Part shown: positions 55,384 through 64,000 of the stretch, one piece after another
Layout of the letters: the number at the start of each line of letters is the position of its first letter
Numbering within the stretch: the stretch's first letter is position 1
Assembly (NCBI RefSeq): GCF_016429215.1
Contig: NZ_JAELUH010000027.1
Span: 1 to 64,000 of the forward strand
Direction of reading: 5' to 3'
From: Herbaspirillum sp. ASV7
Lineage (GTDB): Bacteria; Pseudomonadota; Gammaproteobacteria; Burkholderiales; Burkholderiaceae_D
Length of the DNA: 64,000 nt
The notes under the pieces: model-generated
Told to the model about the DNA's origin: nothing
Databases searched by the model: none
The model's input: the letters and a program-made list of their open reading frames with translations, nothing else
Program-made: the position numbers and the translations under genes

Positions 55384-55527
55384 GATGGCACTCTGATGCG
55401 CACACGCGCGGATAAATGTTGGGCCTGCCTGTCGCCGGTCCGATGTGGCCATTGTCCCACAGGGAGGCCTCCCCCGGGCTGCTACAATGGCGCCTCTTTT
55501 CCCCCTGCCGATGCCCACGCTATCCGT

Positions 55528-57600
55528 ATGTCCGCCCCCTCCTTCGGCCTGAACAAACCGCAAAGCGAAGCCGTCCACTACATGGCCGGCCCTTGCCTGG
55601 TGCTGGCCGGCGCCGGCTCGGGCAAGACGCGCGTGATCACGCAGAAGATCGCGCACCTGATCGAGAACTGCGGTTACGAATCGCGCAACATCGCCGCGCT
55701 GACCTTCACCAACAAGGCCGCGCTGGAAATGCAGGAACGCATCGCCAAGCTGTTGAAGGACCCCAAGCAGGCCAAACACCTGACGGTGTCGACCTTCCAC
55801 TCGCTGGGCGTGAAGATCCTGCGGCAGGAGTCCAAGCATCTGGGGTTGAAGGACCGCTTTTCAATCATGGACAGCGACGATTGTTTTTCCCTGGTGCAAG
55901 AGCTGGCGGTGACCACCGACAAGGCCATCATCCGCAGCATCCAGAATGCCATCTCGCTATGGAAGAACGGCCTGGTCGACCCCGACCTGGCCGAGAAGAA
56001 CGCCCGCACCGAAGACGAAGCCCAGGCCGCGCGCATCTACCGCAGCTATGTGGCCACGCTCAAGGCCTACCAGGCGGTCGATTTCGATGACCTGATCCGC
56101 CTGCCGGTGGAACTGTTCCGCAGCAACGAAGAAGTACGCGACCGCTGGCAGCGCAAGCTGCGCTATCTGCTCATCGATGAATACCAGGACACCAACACCT
56201 GCCAGTACGAACTGGTCAAGCTGCTGGTCACCGGCATCGGCAAGAAGCCCATGTTCACCGCCGTGGGCGACGACGACCAGGCCATCTATGCCTGGCGCGG
56301 CGCCACCATCGAAAACCTCAAGCTGCTGGGCGTGGACTTTCCCAACCTGCACCTGATCAAGCTGGAGCAGAACTACCGCTCCAGCACGCGCATCCTGCAG
56401 GCCGCCAATGCGGTGATTTCCAACAATCCCAAGCTGTTCGACAAGACGCTGTGGTCCGAGCATGGCCTGGGCGATCCCATCAGCGTGATGGCCATGGATG
56501 ACGAGGAAGCCGAAGCCGACCAGATCGCCATCACCCTCTCGGCCCACCGCTTCGAGCGGCGCGCCAAGTTCGCCGACTACGCCATCCTGTATCGCGGCAA
56601 TCACCAGGCGCGCATCCTGGAAAAGTCGCTGCGCCGCGAACGCATTCCCTACGTCATGTCGGGCGGCCAGAGCTATTTCGACCGCGCCGAGATCAAGGAC
56701 ATCATTGCCTACCTGCGCCTGATCGCCAACCAGGATGACGACCCGGCTTTCATTCGCGCCGTTACCACCCCGCGCCGGGGCGTCGGCCAGGCCACCCTGG
56801 AAGTGCTGGGCACGCTGGCCGGGCAATGGCAGTGCTCGCTGTTCGAAGCCGTCTACAAAGGCGGACTGGAAGACAAGCTGACCGACCGCCAGCTGCTGCC
56901 GCTGCGCAAGTTCTGCGACTTCATCAATGCGCTGGAGTCGCGCGCCACCCGCCCCGGCCCCTCCGGCAGCGGCGCCGAGGCCGGCCGCGTGCTGGACGAC
57001 ATGATGGAAGCCATCAACTACGAGTTCTACCTCTACGACAGCTTCGAGGAACGCGCTGCCCAGGCGCGCTGGCAGAACGTGGTCGACTTCATCAACTGGT
57101 TGAAGGAACGCGCCTGCGGCGGCCGCGATGGCGACGGCGAAGAAAAGAACCTGCTGGAAATCACCCAGATGGTGGCCCTGATGAGCATGCTCGAAGGCCG
57201 CGACGAGGAACAGGACGCGGTACGCATGTCGACCCTGCATGCTTCCAAGGGATTGGAATTCCCCCACGTGTTCCTGGTGGGCGTGGAAGAGGGCATCCTG
57301 CCGCACAAGGGCGATCCCGATACGCCGCCCGAGGAAGCAGCGGCGCGCGTGGAAGAAGAGCGGCGCCTGATGTACGTGGGCATCACCCGCGCCCAGCGCT
57401 CGCTGCACCTGTCCTGGTGCAAGCGCCGCAAGCGCGCCAAGGAAGTGATCGAGTGCCAGATCTCGCGCTTCGTCAAGGAAATGCGCCTGGACGAAGGCGA
57501 AGCCCCGCCCAAGGAAGACGAGAAGATCACGCCCCAGGCACGCCTGGCTAACCTCAAGGCCTTGCTGCAGAAGCCCCGGACCAACCCCGAGGGCAGTTGA
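55528..57600 (+). CDS. rep: UvrD/Rep-type ATP-dependent DNA helicase
   Basis: This superfamily 1A 3'-5' helicase acts in replication fork restart. The 690-residue protein has the Q motif and Walker A (LNKPQSEAV, AGAGSGKTRVI), Walker B (LLIDEYQDTN), motif III (VGDDDQAIYAWRGA), motif IV (LEQNYRSS), motif V (STLHASKGLEFPHVFLVG) and motif VI (YVGITRAQ). Length and EYQDTN-type motif II fit Rep better than the longer UvrD. A TACAAT box lies 45 bases before the start (55483-55488). Confidence 0.92.
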   Translation: MSAPSFGLNKPQSEAVHYMAGPCLVLAGAGSGKTRVITQKIAHLIENCGYESRNIAALTFTNKAALEMQERIAKLLKDPKQAKHLTVSTFHSLGVKILRQESKHLGLKDRFSIMDSDDCFSLVQELAVTTDKAIIRSIQNAISLWKNGLVDPDLAEKNARTEDEAQAARIYRSYVATLKAYQAVDFDDLIRLPVELFRSNEEVRDRWQRKLRYLLIDEYQDTNTCQYELVKLLVTGIGKKPMFTAVGDDDQAIYAWRGATIENLKLLGVDFPNLHLIKLEQNYRSSTRILQAANAVISNNPKLFDKTLWSEHGLGDPISVMAMDDEEAEADQIAITLSAHRFERRAKFADYAILYRGNHQARILEKSLRRERIPYVMSGGQSYFDRAEIKDIIAYLRLIANQDDDPAFIRAVTTPRRGVGQATLEVLGTLAGQWQCSLFEAVYKGGLEDKLTDRQLLPLRKFCDFINALESRATRPGPSGSGAEAGRVLDDMMEAINYEFYLYDSFEERAAQARWQNVVDFINWLKERACGGRDGDGEEKNLLEITQMVALMSMLEGRDEEQDAVRMSTLHASKGLEFPHVFLVGVEEGILPHKGDPDTPPEEAAARVEEERRLMYVGITRAQRSLHLSWCKRRKRAKEVIECQISRFVKEMRLDEGEAPPKEDEKITPQARLANLKALLQKPRTNPEGS

Positions 57601-57715
57601 GGCAAGCGACCGTGCCAGACGGCGAAAGCCGCCCAGGCGTGGCAAAAAACCGCCATGCTGCGCATTTATTGTGCATTTTTGACCGCAAACTGCACGCTGC
57701 GGCGGCCTCGCGGTT

Positions 57716-57721
57716 TACAAT
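57716..57721 (+). promoter_or_regulatory. Possible -10 box for the ABC binding-protein gene
   Basis: TACAAT lies about 110 bases before the start of the binding-protein gene in the 230-base gap 57601-57830. No convincing -35 partner is visible. The gap shows no other gene. Confidence 0.3.
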
Positions 57722-57830
57722 GCGGCCTGCAAAAAAATCCCCGAGTTTCACCGGAGCAACACCGGCCACTGCGCAAGCCGCGCGGCCCGCCCCGTTCCGT
57801 TCCACCATTCCAGACAAGGAAATCCGCAAG

Positions 57831-58646
57831 ATGATCAAGATGTTCTCCCGCCACGCCCGCGCGCTGGCGCTGACCGCCGGCTTCGTCGGCATGCTGGGCC
57901 TGGCCGCCTGTGGCAAGCAGGAAGACAAGAGCGCCGCCGCTGCCGCGCCGCAAGCCGCCGCTCCCGCGCGCGTCTATGTGGTGGGCGTGGAATCGGCCTA
58001 TGCGCCCTTCTCCTCGGAAAACGAACAGAAGGAAGTGGTTGGCTTCGACATCGACATCATGAAGGCCCTGGCCAAGAAGATCGGCATCGAGGTCAAGTTC
58101 GTACCGACCCCGTTCGAAGGTTTCTTCAACTTCCTGGCCCAGGGTGACCGCGACCTGCTGATCTCGGCCATCACCATCACCGACGAGCGCAAGAAGTCGG
58201 TGAGCTTCTCGGACCCGTACTTCGTGGCGACCCAGACCATCGCCCTGCCGGCCGCCGACACCAAGGTCAGCAAGATGGATGACTTGAAGCCCCTGACCGT
58301 GGGCACCCAGAGCGCCACCTCCGGCGACGAGCTGGTGCAACAGGTGCTGGGCAAGAACAGCGCCAAGATCAAGCGCTTCGACTCCACCCCGCTGGCCCTG
58401 AAGGAGCTGGAAAGCGGCGGCGTCGACGCGGTCGTGGCCGACGAACCGGTGGTGAAGAACTACATCGCCAACAACCCCAACAGCAAGCTGCGCACCGTGA
58501 CCGACCCGAGCTTCCCCAAGGAAGACTACGGCATCGCCGTGCGTAAGGATGACCCGGAACTGCTGGCCAAGATCAACAAGGGCCTGGCCGACATGAAGGC
58601 CGATGGCAGCTTCGCGGCCATCAGCGCGCAATACTTCGGCAAGTAA
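57831..58646 (+). CDS. Amino-acid ABC transporter substrate-binding lipoprotein
   Basis: This family-3 solute-binding protein has 271 residues. The signal ends in a lipobox (LGLAACGK), so it should be anchored to a membrane by lipid. The mature domain shows VVGVESAYAPFSSE, VGFDIDIMKALAKKIGIEVKF, and ERKKSVSFSDPYFVATQTI, the standard polar-amino-acid binding family patterns. AAGGAAA lies upstream of ATG 57831; ATG 57840 is possible. A permease gene follows after a strong hairpin. Ligand unknown. Confidence 0.92.
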   Translation: MIKMFSRHARALALTAGFVGMLGLAACGKQEDKSAAAAAPQAAAPARVYVVGVESAYAPFSSENEQKEVVGFDIDIMKALAKKIGIEVKFVPTPFEGFFNFLAQGDRDLLISAITITDERKKSVSFSDPYFVATQTIALPAADTKVSKMDDLKPLTVGTQSATSGDELVQQVLGKNSAKIKRFDSTPLALKELESGGVDAVVADEPVVKNYIANNPNSKLRTVTDPSFPKEDYGIAVRKDDPELLAKINKGLADMKADGSFAAISAQYFGK

Positions 58647-58684
58647 GCAGCCAGCAAGCGGCAAGCAAGCGATAAACGCACTAC

Positions 58685-58713
58685 CATGACGGCGGCATGA
58701 TGCCGCCGTCATG
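58685..58713 (+). repeat. 13-base-pair hairpin between binding protein and permease
   Basis: CATGACGGCGGCA (58685-58697) and TGCCGCCGTCATG (58701-58713) are perfect arms around TGA. A T-rich stretch (TCTTTCC, then GTTTTTTTC 20 bases later) follows. It may partly terminate or protect the upstream mRNA, giving more binding protein than permease. Confidence 0.7.
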
Positions 58714-58756
58714 TCTTTCCAGAATCCGTTTTTTTCACCCACCAATCGAGTCCGAC

Positions 58757-59500
58757 ATGGATTTCCGCTGGAGCATCATCCAAGGCTATGCGCCGCTGTT
58801 CGCCAAGGGCGTTCTCATGACCTTGCAGGTGTCGCTGATCAGTATCGTGATCGGCACCGTGATCGGTCTGCTGGTGGGCATGCTGCGCCTGGCCGACGTG
58901 CAACACGGCGCCTGGAAGTGGCCGCTGAAGTGCCTGCGCTGGCTGGCCGGCTTCTACGTGGCCTTCTTCCGTGGCACGCCGCTGTTCGTGCAGATCATGC
59001 TGATCCACTTCGCGGTCATGCCAGTGCTGGTGCAGCAGGAGCATGGCCTGTTGATCACCGGTGAACTGGCGCGCACCATCAAGCAGGACTACGGCGCCTT
59101 CCTGTCGGGCACGGTGGCGCTGTCGCTCAATGCGGGCGCCTATATCTCCGAGATCTTCCGCGCCGGCATCCAGTCCATCGAACGCGGCCAATCCTACGCT
59201 GCCGCCAGCCTGGGCATGAACTACGGCCTGACGATGCGCTATGTGGTGCTGCCCCAGGCCTTCCGCCGCATGCTGCCGCCGCTGGGCAACGAAGCCATCA
59301 CCCTGCTGAAGGATTCCTCGCTGGTCTCGGCCATCGGCCTGGCCGAACTGGCCTATGCGGCCCGTACCGTGGCCGGCACCTATGCCCGCTACTGGGAACC
59401 GTATATCACCATCTCCGTGCTGTATTTCTCCATGACCATCTGCCTGGCGCTCGTGGTGGCACGGCTGGAAAACAAGTACAGCGCCCCGCACCGCCGCTGA
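58757..59500 (+). CDS. Amino-acid ABC transporter permease
   Basis: The 247-residue His/Glu/Gln/Arg-type permease has about five membrane helices. The EAA loop reads YAAASLGMNYGLTMRYVVLP, and FYVAFFRGTPLFVQIMLIHF is another family motif. It pairs with the preceding binding protein. No ATPase gene follows; the next gene is unrelated, so the ATPase must be encoded elsewhere. ATG 58757 is the family-consistent start. Confidence 0.92.
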   Translation: MDFRWSIIQGYAPLFAKGVLMTLQVSLISIVIGTVIGLLVGMLRLADVQHGAWKWPLKCLRWLAGFYVAFFRGTPLFVQIMLIHFAVMPVLVQQEHGLLITGELARTIKQDYGAFLSGTVALSLNAGAYISEIFRAGIQSIERGQSYAAASLGMNYGLTMRYVVLPQAFRRMLPPLGNEAITLLKDSSLVSAIGLAELAYAARTVAGTYARYWEPYITISVLYFSMTICLALVVARLENKYSAPHRR

Positions 59501-59551
59501 TCTGCGCTGTTGTGCGTGCGCCAGGCGCGCGCGGGCGGTATCATCGCGCGC

Positions 59552-60862
59552 ATGACTCCGATGCACACCCTCCCCTCCCCCACCCACGGCCAGCCGCGGC
59601 GCGTGGCCGTGATCGGCGCCGGTCCGGCCGGCCTGATGGCTGCCGAAGTGCTGGCGCAGCACGGCGCCAGCGTCGACGTCTATGACGCCATGCCCTCGGC
59701 CGGACGCAAGTTCCTGCTGGCCGGGCGCGGCGGCATGAACATCACCCATTCCGAACCCCAGCCCGACTTCCTGCCGCGCTACGGCAACCGGCGCGAACAG
59801 CTCGCGCCCTTCGTGCGCCGCTTCGATGCGGAGCGCCTGCGCCAATGGATCCATGATCTGGGCATCGAGACCTTCGTCGGCACGTCCGGCCGGGTCTTCC
59901 CGCGCGAGATGAAGGCTGCGCCGCTGTTGCGTGCCTGGCTGCATCGTCTGCGCGAAGCCGGCGTGCGCTTCCACACGCGCCATCGCTGGCTGGGTTGGGA
60001 CGCTGATGGCGCACTGCGCCTGGCCAATCCCGACGGCGAGATCGCCGTGCAGGCCGATGCCGTGGTGCTGGCCCTGGGGGGCGCCAGCTGGTCGCGCCTG
60101 GGTTCGGATGGCGCCTGGGTCCCGCTGCTGCAGGAGCGGCAAGTGGAGGTAGCGCCGCTGCTGCCCTCCAATTGTGGCTTCGAACTGGACTGGAGCGAGC
60201 ACCTGCGCGAGCGCTTCGCGGGCGAACCGGTCAAGCCGGTGGTGGCCAGCGTGGCCCTGCCCAGCGGCGGCGTGCAGAACCGCCGGGGCGAATTCATCGT
60301 CACGGCCCAGGGCATCGAAGGCGGGCTGGTCTATGCCATGTCGGCAGCCCTGCGCGAGAGCATCGCCACCGAAGGCTCGGCGCGCCTGTATCTGGATCTG
60401 CTGCCGGACTGGACGCTGGAAAAAGTGGAGGCCGAACTGGCCCATCCGCGTGGTGCACGGTCCATGTCCAGCCATCTGCAAAGCCGCCTGCACCTCAAGG
60501 GCGTCAAGGCGGCCCTGCTGCGCGAGATCGTCAGTCGCGACGACTTCGCCGATCCCGCCAGGCTGGCCCGTGCCATCAAGGCATTGCCGCTGACGGTACT
60601 GCGTCCGCGCCCCATCGACGAAGCCATCAGCAGCGCCGGTGGCGTCAGCTTCGAGGCGCTCGATGATGCGCTGATGCTGCGCGCCTTGCCGGGTGTATTC
60701 TGCGCCGGTGAAATGCTGGACTGGGAAGCCCCCACCGGCGGCTACCTGCTCACCGCCTGCTTCGCCACCGGTCACGCCGCCGGCAACGGCGCATGGGAAT
60801 GGCTCAACGCTGCGGACCGCACGGATAAGCTGCCAGCACCTCAACAGGAACAACACAAGTGA
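59552..60862 (+). CDS. BaiN/HI0933-like FAD-dependent oxidoreductase (TIGR03862 type)
   Basis: The 436-residue flavoprotein has FAD-binding VAVIGAGPAGLMAAEVLAQH at the N-terminus and GRKFLLAGRGGMNITHSEP typical of the family. VLALGGASWSRLGSDGAW and the C-terminal FCAGEMLDWEAPTGGYLL complete it. Such proteins are annotated NAD(P)/FAD oxidoreductases, but substrates are unknown. A TATCAT hexamer ends seven bases before ATG 59552. slyX overlaps its stop by four bases (GTGA). Confidence 0.87.
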   Translation: MTPMHTLPSPTHGQPRRVAVIGAGPAGLMAAEVLAQHGASVDVYDAMPSAGRKFLLAGRGGMNITHSEPQPDFLPRYGNRREQLAPFVRRFDAERLRQWIHDLGIETFVGTSGRVFPREMKAAPLLRAWLHRLREAGVRFHTRHRWLGWDADGALRLANPDGEIAVQADAVVLALGGASWSRLGSDGAWVPLLQERQVEVAPLLPSNCGFELDWSEHLRERFAGEPVKPVVASVALPSGGVQNRRGEFIVTAQGIEGGLVYAMSAALRESIATEGSARLYLDLLPDWTLEKVEAELAHPRGARSMSSHLQSRLHLKGVKAALLREIVSRDDFADPARLARAIKALPLTVLRPRPIDEAISSAGGVSFEALDDALMLRALPGVFCAGEMLDWEAPTGGYLLTACFATGHAAGNGAWEWLNAADRTDKLPAPQQEQHK

Positions 60863-61068
60863 TCAACGAAGACCGCATCATCGACATCGAAATGAAGATT
60901 GCCCACCAGGAAGACCTGGTGGACGAGCTCAACCAGACCGTCTATCGCCAGCAAAAGAAGATAGAGGAACTGGAAATGCTGCTGGGCGCGCTGGCCAAGC
61001 GCTTCCGCGAACTGGCCGATACCAGCCAGGATCGTGCGGCGGCCAACGAGAAGCCGCCGCATTATTGA
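60859..61068 (+). CDS. slyX: SlyX family protein
   Basis: The 69-residue protein is nearly all coiled coil (IDIEMKIAHQEDLVDELNQT, YRQQKKIEELEMLLGALAKR) with the family C-terminal EKPPHY. It starts at GTG 60859, overlapping the oxidoreductase stop; an internal ATG at codon 12 is less likely. SlyX is widespread in Proteobacteria without an established role. Confidence 0.88.
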   Translation: MINEDRIIDIEMKIAHQEDLVDELNQTVYRQQKKIEELEMLLGALAKRFRELADTSQDRAAANEKPPHY

Positions 61069-61180
61069 TTCCCGTCTACGCCGGGTGCGGAAAATTACCG
61101 CTAAGCGTGGACAATCCGACATCGCTTGCGCCTGGGCGGACGTGTAGAATCTTCTTTTTTTGTCCCTGCCCCGGAAGCTT

Positions 61181-62107
61181 ATGTGGTTTAAGAATCTACA
61201 GATCTATCGTCTGCCCGCACCGTGGGCGATCAATGCCGACGAACTCGCCTCCCAACTCGCGCCGCAGGCCTTCGCCGCCTGCTCCAGCCTGGAAATGCAG
61301 AGCCAGGGCTGGGTCTCGCCGCGCAACAATGACAAGCTGGTCCATGTGGTCAACCGCCAGTTGCTGCTCAAGCTCGATACCGAAAAGAAACTGCTGCCCT
61401 CGACCGTGATCAACCAGGTCACCAAGGCGCGCGCGGCCGAGCTGGAAGAGCAGCAAGGCTTCCCCCCGGGCCGCAAGCAGACCAAGGAATTGAAGGAACA
61501 GGTCACCGACGAGCTGCTGCCGCGCGCCTTCTCGGTGGTACGCAGCACCTGGGTATGGATCGATCCGGTCAATGGCTGGCTGCTGGTCGATGCCGGCAGC
61601 CCCGGCAAGGCCGAGGAAGTGTTGAAGCTGCTCTTCAAGGCCATCCCCAAGTTCCCGCTGGAGACGCTGCGCACGGTGATGTCGCCGGGCGCGGCCATGA
61701 CCGACTGGCTGGCCAGCGACGAAGCGCCCAATGGCTTCACCGTCGACCAGGATACCGAACTGCGCTCCACCGCCGAGAGCAAGGCCACCGTGCGCTACGT
61801 GCGGCATGCGCTGGAAGCCGATGACATCCGCCGCCACATCGAGGCCGGCAAGCAATGCACGCGCCTGGCGTTGACCTGGGCCGACAAGGTCTCCTTCGTG
61901 CTGACCGAGAACCTGTCGGTCAAGCGCATCGCGCCGCTGGATGTGCTCAAGGAAGACAGCGAGATCGCCGGCAAGAACGACGACGAGCGCTTCGATGGCG
62001 ACTTCATGCTGATGACCGGTGAATTGTCCAAGCTGCTGGCAGCCCTGGTCGATGCGCTGGGTGGGCAATTGAAGGAAAACGACGGCGCCCTGGCGCGCGC
62101 GGCCTGA
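61181..62107 (+). CDS. rdgC: Recombination-associated protein RdgC
   Basis: RdgC is a ring-shaped double-stranded DNA-binding protein that restrains RecA. The 308-residue protein begins [19 protein letters not shown], the family signature, and contains [13 protein letters not shown] and [23 protein letters not shown] 61181 is chosen over an in-frame ATG at 61160. A TAGAAT box lies about 30 bases before it (61145-61150). The 112 bases between slyX and rdgC hold no other gene. Confidence 0.93.
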   Translation: MWFKNLQIYRLPAPWAINADELASQLAPQAFAACSSLEMQSQGWVSPRNNDKLVHVVNRQLLLKLDTEKKLLPSTVINQVTKARAAELEEQQGFPPGRKQTKELKEQVTDELLPRAFSVVRSTWVWIDPVNGWLLVDAGSPGKAEEVLKLLFKAIPKFPLETLRTVMSPGAAMTDWLASDEAPNGFTVDQDTELRSTAESKATVRYVRHALEADDIRRHIEAGKQCTRLALTWADKVSFVLTENLSVKRIAPLDVLKEDSEIAGKNDDERFDGDFMLMTGELSKLLAALVDALGGQLKENDGALARAA

Positions 62108-62141
62108 TCCAGCATTGCAAGCGGCCGGTGGCCAGATGAAA

Positions 62142-62168
62142 AACGGGAGCTCTGGCTCCCGTTTTTTT
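62142..62168. terminator. Bidirectional terminator after rdgC
   Basis: AACGGGAGC (62142-62150) pairs with GCTCCCGTT (62155-62163), followed by a run of seven Ts overlapping the stem end. A-rich sequence on the left serves the convergent TetR gene. Confidence 0.92.
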
Positions 62169-62185
62169 ATGCCCGCGATGAGGAC

Positions 62186-62830
62186 TCAGGCCGCCCCATC
62201 GACCGGCCTGCTCAAGACACTCTCCAGCGGCAGCATCGCATGAGCCAGCGTGGCCGCCAGGCGCGTGCTGGAGACACCATCGCGCGCCCCCAGGGCCAGG
62301 CCATTGAGGAAACTGGTATAGAAATCACCCAGCGCGGTGACATCGGCGTCGGCCCGGATCTCGCCCTCGCGCTGCGCCTGCAGCAGGCGGGCGCGGATCT
62401 CGTTGCGGCGCTTGTGCCGGCGCTGCGACATGGCATCGCTGTGCTCGCTGTTCTCGGGCGCACAGTTGATGGCCGAGATCACCACCATGCATCCCTTGCC
62501 TACCGGCAAACCGGGCACTGTCGATTTTCCCGAATACATGCGCACGCTGGCGCGCAGCATGGCGTGCAGGTCTTCGCGGATTCCCTTGCCGGCCTGCAAC
62601 AGCCGTAGTGGTTCGGCACTGATCGTGCGCGAATACAACTCCACCGCCTCGCGAAACAGGGCATTCTTGTCGCCAAAGGCAGCATACAGGCTGGGCGCCT
62701 TCACGCCGATGGCCTCGGTCAGGTCGGCCATGGTGCTGCCTTCGTAGCCCTTGCTCCAGAAGACCTGCATGGCCAGGTGCAGCGCCTGTTCGCGGTCGAA
62801 GCTGCGCGGGCGGCCGCGGGTTCGTATCAT
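62186..62830 (-). CDS. TetR-family regulator
   Basis: The 214-residue regulator has N-terminal helix-turn-helix TMADLTEAIGVKAPSLYAAF (about 33-52) with GRPRSFDREQALHLAMQVFW ahead of it, and a helical ligand domain. The subgroup resembles AcrR/YcdC-like C-terminal-16 domain proteins. Its own promoter overlaps a palindrome, implying autoregulation. It is divergent from the elongation factor G gene; whether it controls that gene is open. Ligand unknown. Confidence 0.9.
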   Translation of the reverse strand: MIRTRGRPRSFDREQALHLAMQVFWSKGYEGSTMADLTEAIGVKAPSLYAAFGDKNALFREAVELYSRTISAEPLRLLQAGKGIREDLHAMLRASVRMYSGKSTVPGLPVGKGCMVVISAINCAPENSEHSDAMSQRRHKRRNEIRARLLQAQREGEIRADADVTALGDFYTSFLNGLALGARDGVSSTRLAATLAHAMLPLESVLSRPVDGAA

Positions 62831-62848
62831 CGGTGTCCTTTGCGGGGT

Positions 62849-62908
62849 ATTACCCCTTGCGGTAATGGATTCGTCAGGCAGTGTAGTTTATTTTAATTCG
62901 CATTACAA
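62849..62908 (-). promoter_or_regulatory. tetR promoter and operator
   Basis: On the minus strand TTGTAA (62903-62908) and TACACT (62880-62885) are 17 bases apart. Just inside the transcribed region lies ATTACC-N6-GGTAAT (62849-62866), a perfect inverted repeat and likely TetR operator. GGGGTA/TACCCC overlaps its left arm. Confidence 0.7.
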
Positions 62909-62924
62909 AATATTCGATTGCCCC

Positions 62925-62953
62925 TTGAATATCGTGCCCATCACTCCTATTAT
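62925..62953 (+). promoter_or_regulatory. Promoter of the elongation factor G gene
   Basis: TTGAAT (62925-62930) and TATTAT (62948-62953) are separated by exactly 17 bases. The start would lie about 115 bases before ATG 63075. AAAGGA precedes the ATG. Confidence 0.65.
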
Positions 62954-63074
62954 CTAATGCTCATTACATAAATAAATGTGTAGCGAGCAAAACATCAACC
63001 TGTCACCAGACCAAGCCAGCCTGATGGCGCGCTTGAATAAAAACATTTGACGGCACCCATCGAAAGGACATGCC

Positions 63075-64000
63075 ATGAGCCGCAAGACCCGAATAGAAAA
63101 CTACCGCAACATCGGTATCAGCGCCCACATCGACGCGGGCAAGACCACGACCACCGAGCGCATTCTTTTTTATACGGGTGTGAACCACAAGATCGGCGAA
63201 GTGCATAACGGTGCGGCCACCATGGACTGGATGGAGCAGGAGCAGGAACGCGGCATCACCATCACCTCGGCCGCCACCACCGCCTTCTGGAAAGGCATGG
63301 CCGGCAATTACCCCGAGCACCGCATTAACATCATCGACACCCCGGGCCACGTGGACTTCACCATCGAGGTGGAGCGCTCCATGCGCGTGCTCGATGGCGC
63401 GGTGATGGTGTATGACTCGGTGGGTGGCGTGCAGCCGCAGTCCGAGACCGTCTGGCGCCAGGCCAACAAGTACAAGGTGCCGCGCATTGCCTTCGTCAAC
63501 AAGATGGACCGCATCGGTGCGGACTTCTTCCGCGTACAGCGCCAGATCGAGGAACGCCTCAAGGGCAAAGCCGTCCCCATCCAGATTCCGGTGGGCGCCG
63601 AAGATCATTTCTCGGGCGTGATCGACCTGGTCAAGATGAAGGCCATCATCTGGGACGAGGCCAGCCAGGGCGTGCTGTTCAAGTACGAAGACATCCCGCT
63701 GGAGCTGGAAGAGACCGCCCGCGAATGGCGTGACCGCATGGTCGAGCAGGCCGCCGAGGCCAACGAGGAGTTGCTGGAGAAATATCTCTCCGGCAATCCC
63801 CTCACCGAAGAGGACATCAAGCGCGGCCTGCGCCTGCGCACGGTGGCCAACGAGATCGTGCCGATGCTGGCCGGCAGCGCCTTCAAGAACAAGGGCGTGC
63901 AAGCCATGCTGGATGCGGTGATCGACTACCTGCCCTCGCCGGTAGATGTGCCGGCCATTGCCGGTCACGGCGAGGACGACAGCGAGATCGAGCGCCATCC
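63075..64000 (+). CDS. fusA: Elongation factor G, 5' part, free-standing copy
   Basis: EF-G is the GTPase that drives translocation. About 308 residues are visible, reaching the end of the window. The GTPase motifs are present: [12 protein letters not shown] (G1), RGITITSAA (G2), DTPGHVDF (G3), and NKMDRIGAD (G4). The gene stands alone behind a TetR gene and not in the str operon with rpsL, rpsG and tuf, so it may be a second copy. That cannot be shown without the rest of the genome. Confidence 0.93.
   Translation, partial: MSRKTRIENYRNIGISAHIDAGKTTTTERILFYTGVNHKIGEVHNGAATMDWMEQEQERGITITSAATTAFWKGMAGNYPEHRINIIDTPGHVDFTIEVERSMRVLDGAVMVYDSVGGVQPQSETVWRQANKYKVPRIAFVNKMDRIGADFFRVQRQIEERLKGKAVPIQIPVGAEDHFSGVIDLVKMKAIIWDEASQGVLFKYEDIPLELEETAREWRDRMVEQAAEANEELLEKYLSGNPLTEEDIKRGLRLRTVANEIVPMLAGSAFKNKGVQAMLDAVIDYLPSPVDVPAIAGHGEDDSEIERH

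Noticed and set aside
58709-60856. A 715-codon minus-strand frame across the permease and flavoprotein genes
   Set aside because: It spans two well-supported plus-strand genes and has low-complexity His/Gln/Gly composition.

Overview
The window looks like a contiguous piece of chromosome from a GC-rich betaproteobacterium of the order Burkholderiales, most likely family Oxalobacteraceae and Herbaspirillum-like. This rests on protein content and gene order: GTP-dependent PEP carboxykinase, phenylalanine hydroxylase, the fused indolepyruvate:ferredoxin oxidoreductase, paired LpxL-type acyltransferases next to dapF and metK, and an SAH riboswitch before ahcY. It is inference from recognition; no database search was run. 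I see no tRNA, rRNA, CRISPR array, insertion sequence or prophage. Coding density is high, and long antisense open frames are frequent because of the GC-rich third codon position.

Layout. 1-2109: prfA (3' part), dsbB, prmC. 2128-7129: aromatic amino-acid catabolism on the minus strand (indolepyruvate oxidoreductase, phhA). Between them lies a 540-base gap with dense palindromes and a plus-strand small-RNA candidate carrying two C-rich anti-Shine-Dalgarno motifs. 7219-13009: minus-strand GNAT, cca, GST, NDUFA9-like reductase, soluble lytic transglycosylase. 13032-17874: the one-carbon/methyl cycle (5-formyl-THF cyclo-ligase, metF, a small membrane protein, ahcY with an SAH riboswitch, metK). 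18068-27394: two LpxL-type acyltransferases, dapF, a Sel1-repeat protein, a major porin, DUF484, xerC, a Fur-family regulator and a HAD phosphatase. 27476-32659: TraB/GumN protein, DUF2059 protein, argB, SPOR protein, coaX, birA. 32766-36362: VanZ, thioredoxin-like ferredoxin, alpha/beta hydrolase, D,D-carboxypeptidase.

36539-38868 is the ahpC-ahpF peroxide defence pair behind an OxyR-like site. 39214-49170 holds accessory metabolism: thioesterase, MHS-type transporter, EthD-like protein, three regulators or dehydrogenases, pckG, and one gene of unknown function. 49507-52152 encodes a large, apparently soluble double-sensor protein with a C-terminal CheW domain, followed by a short asparaginase-domain protein. 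52733-54843 is a YeiE-like LysR regulator facing a YeiH-like exporter. 54913-62107 holds an SRPBCC protein, a Rep-type helicase, an amino-acid ABC binding protein and permease without an ATPase gene, a BaiN-like flavoprotein, slyX and rdgC. 62186-64000 holds a TetR regulator facing a free-standing elongation factor G gene that runs off the end.

The most interesting items are the anti-SD small-RNA candidate (about 6110-6194), the double-sensor CheW protein, the -10-like hexamers placed 6 to 9 bases before start codons (possible leaderless mRNAs), the nearly identical terminators that close argB and the DUF2059 gene, and the structured intergenic hairpins in ahpCF and in the ABC operon.
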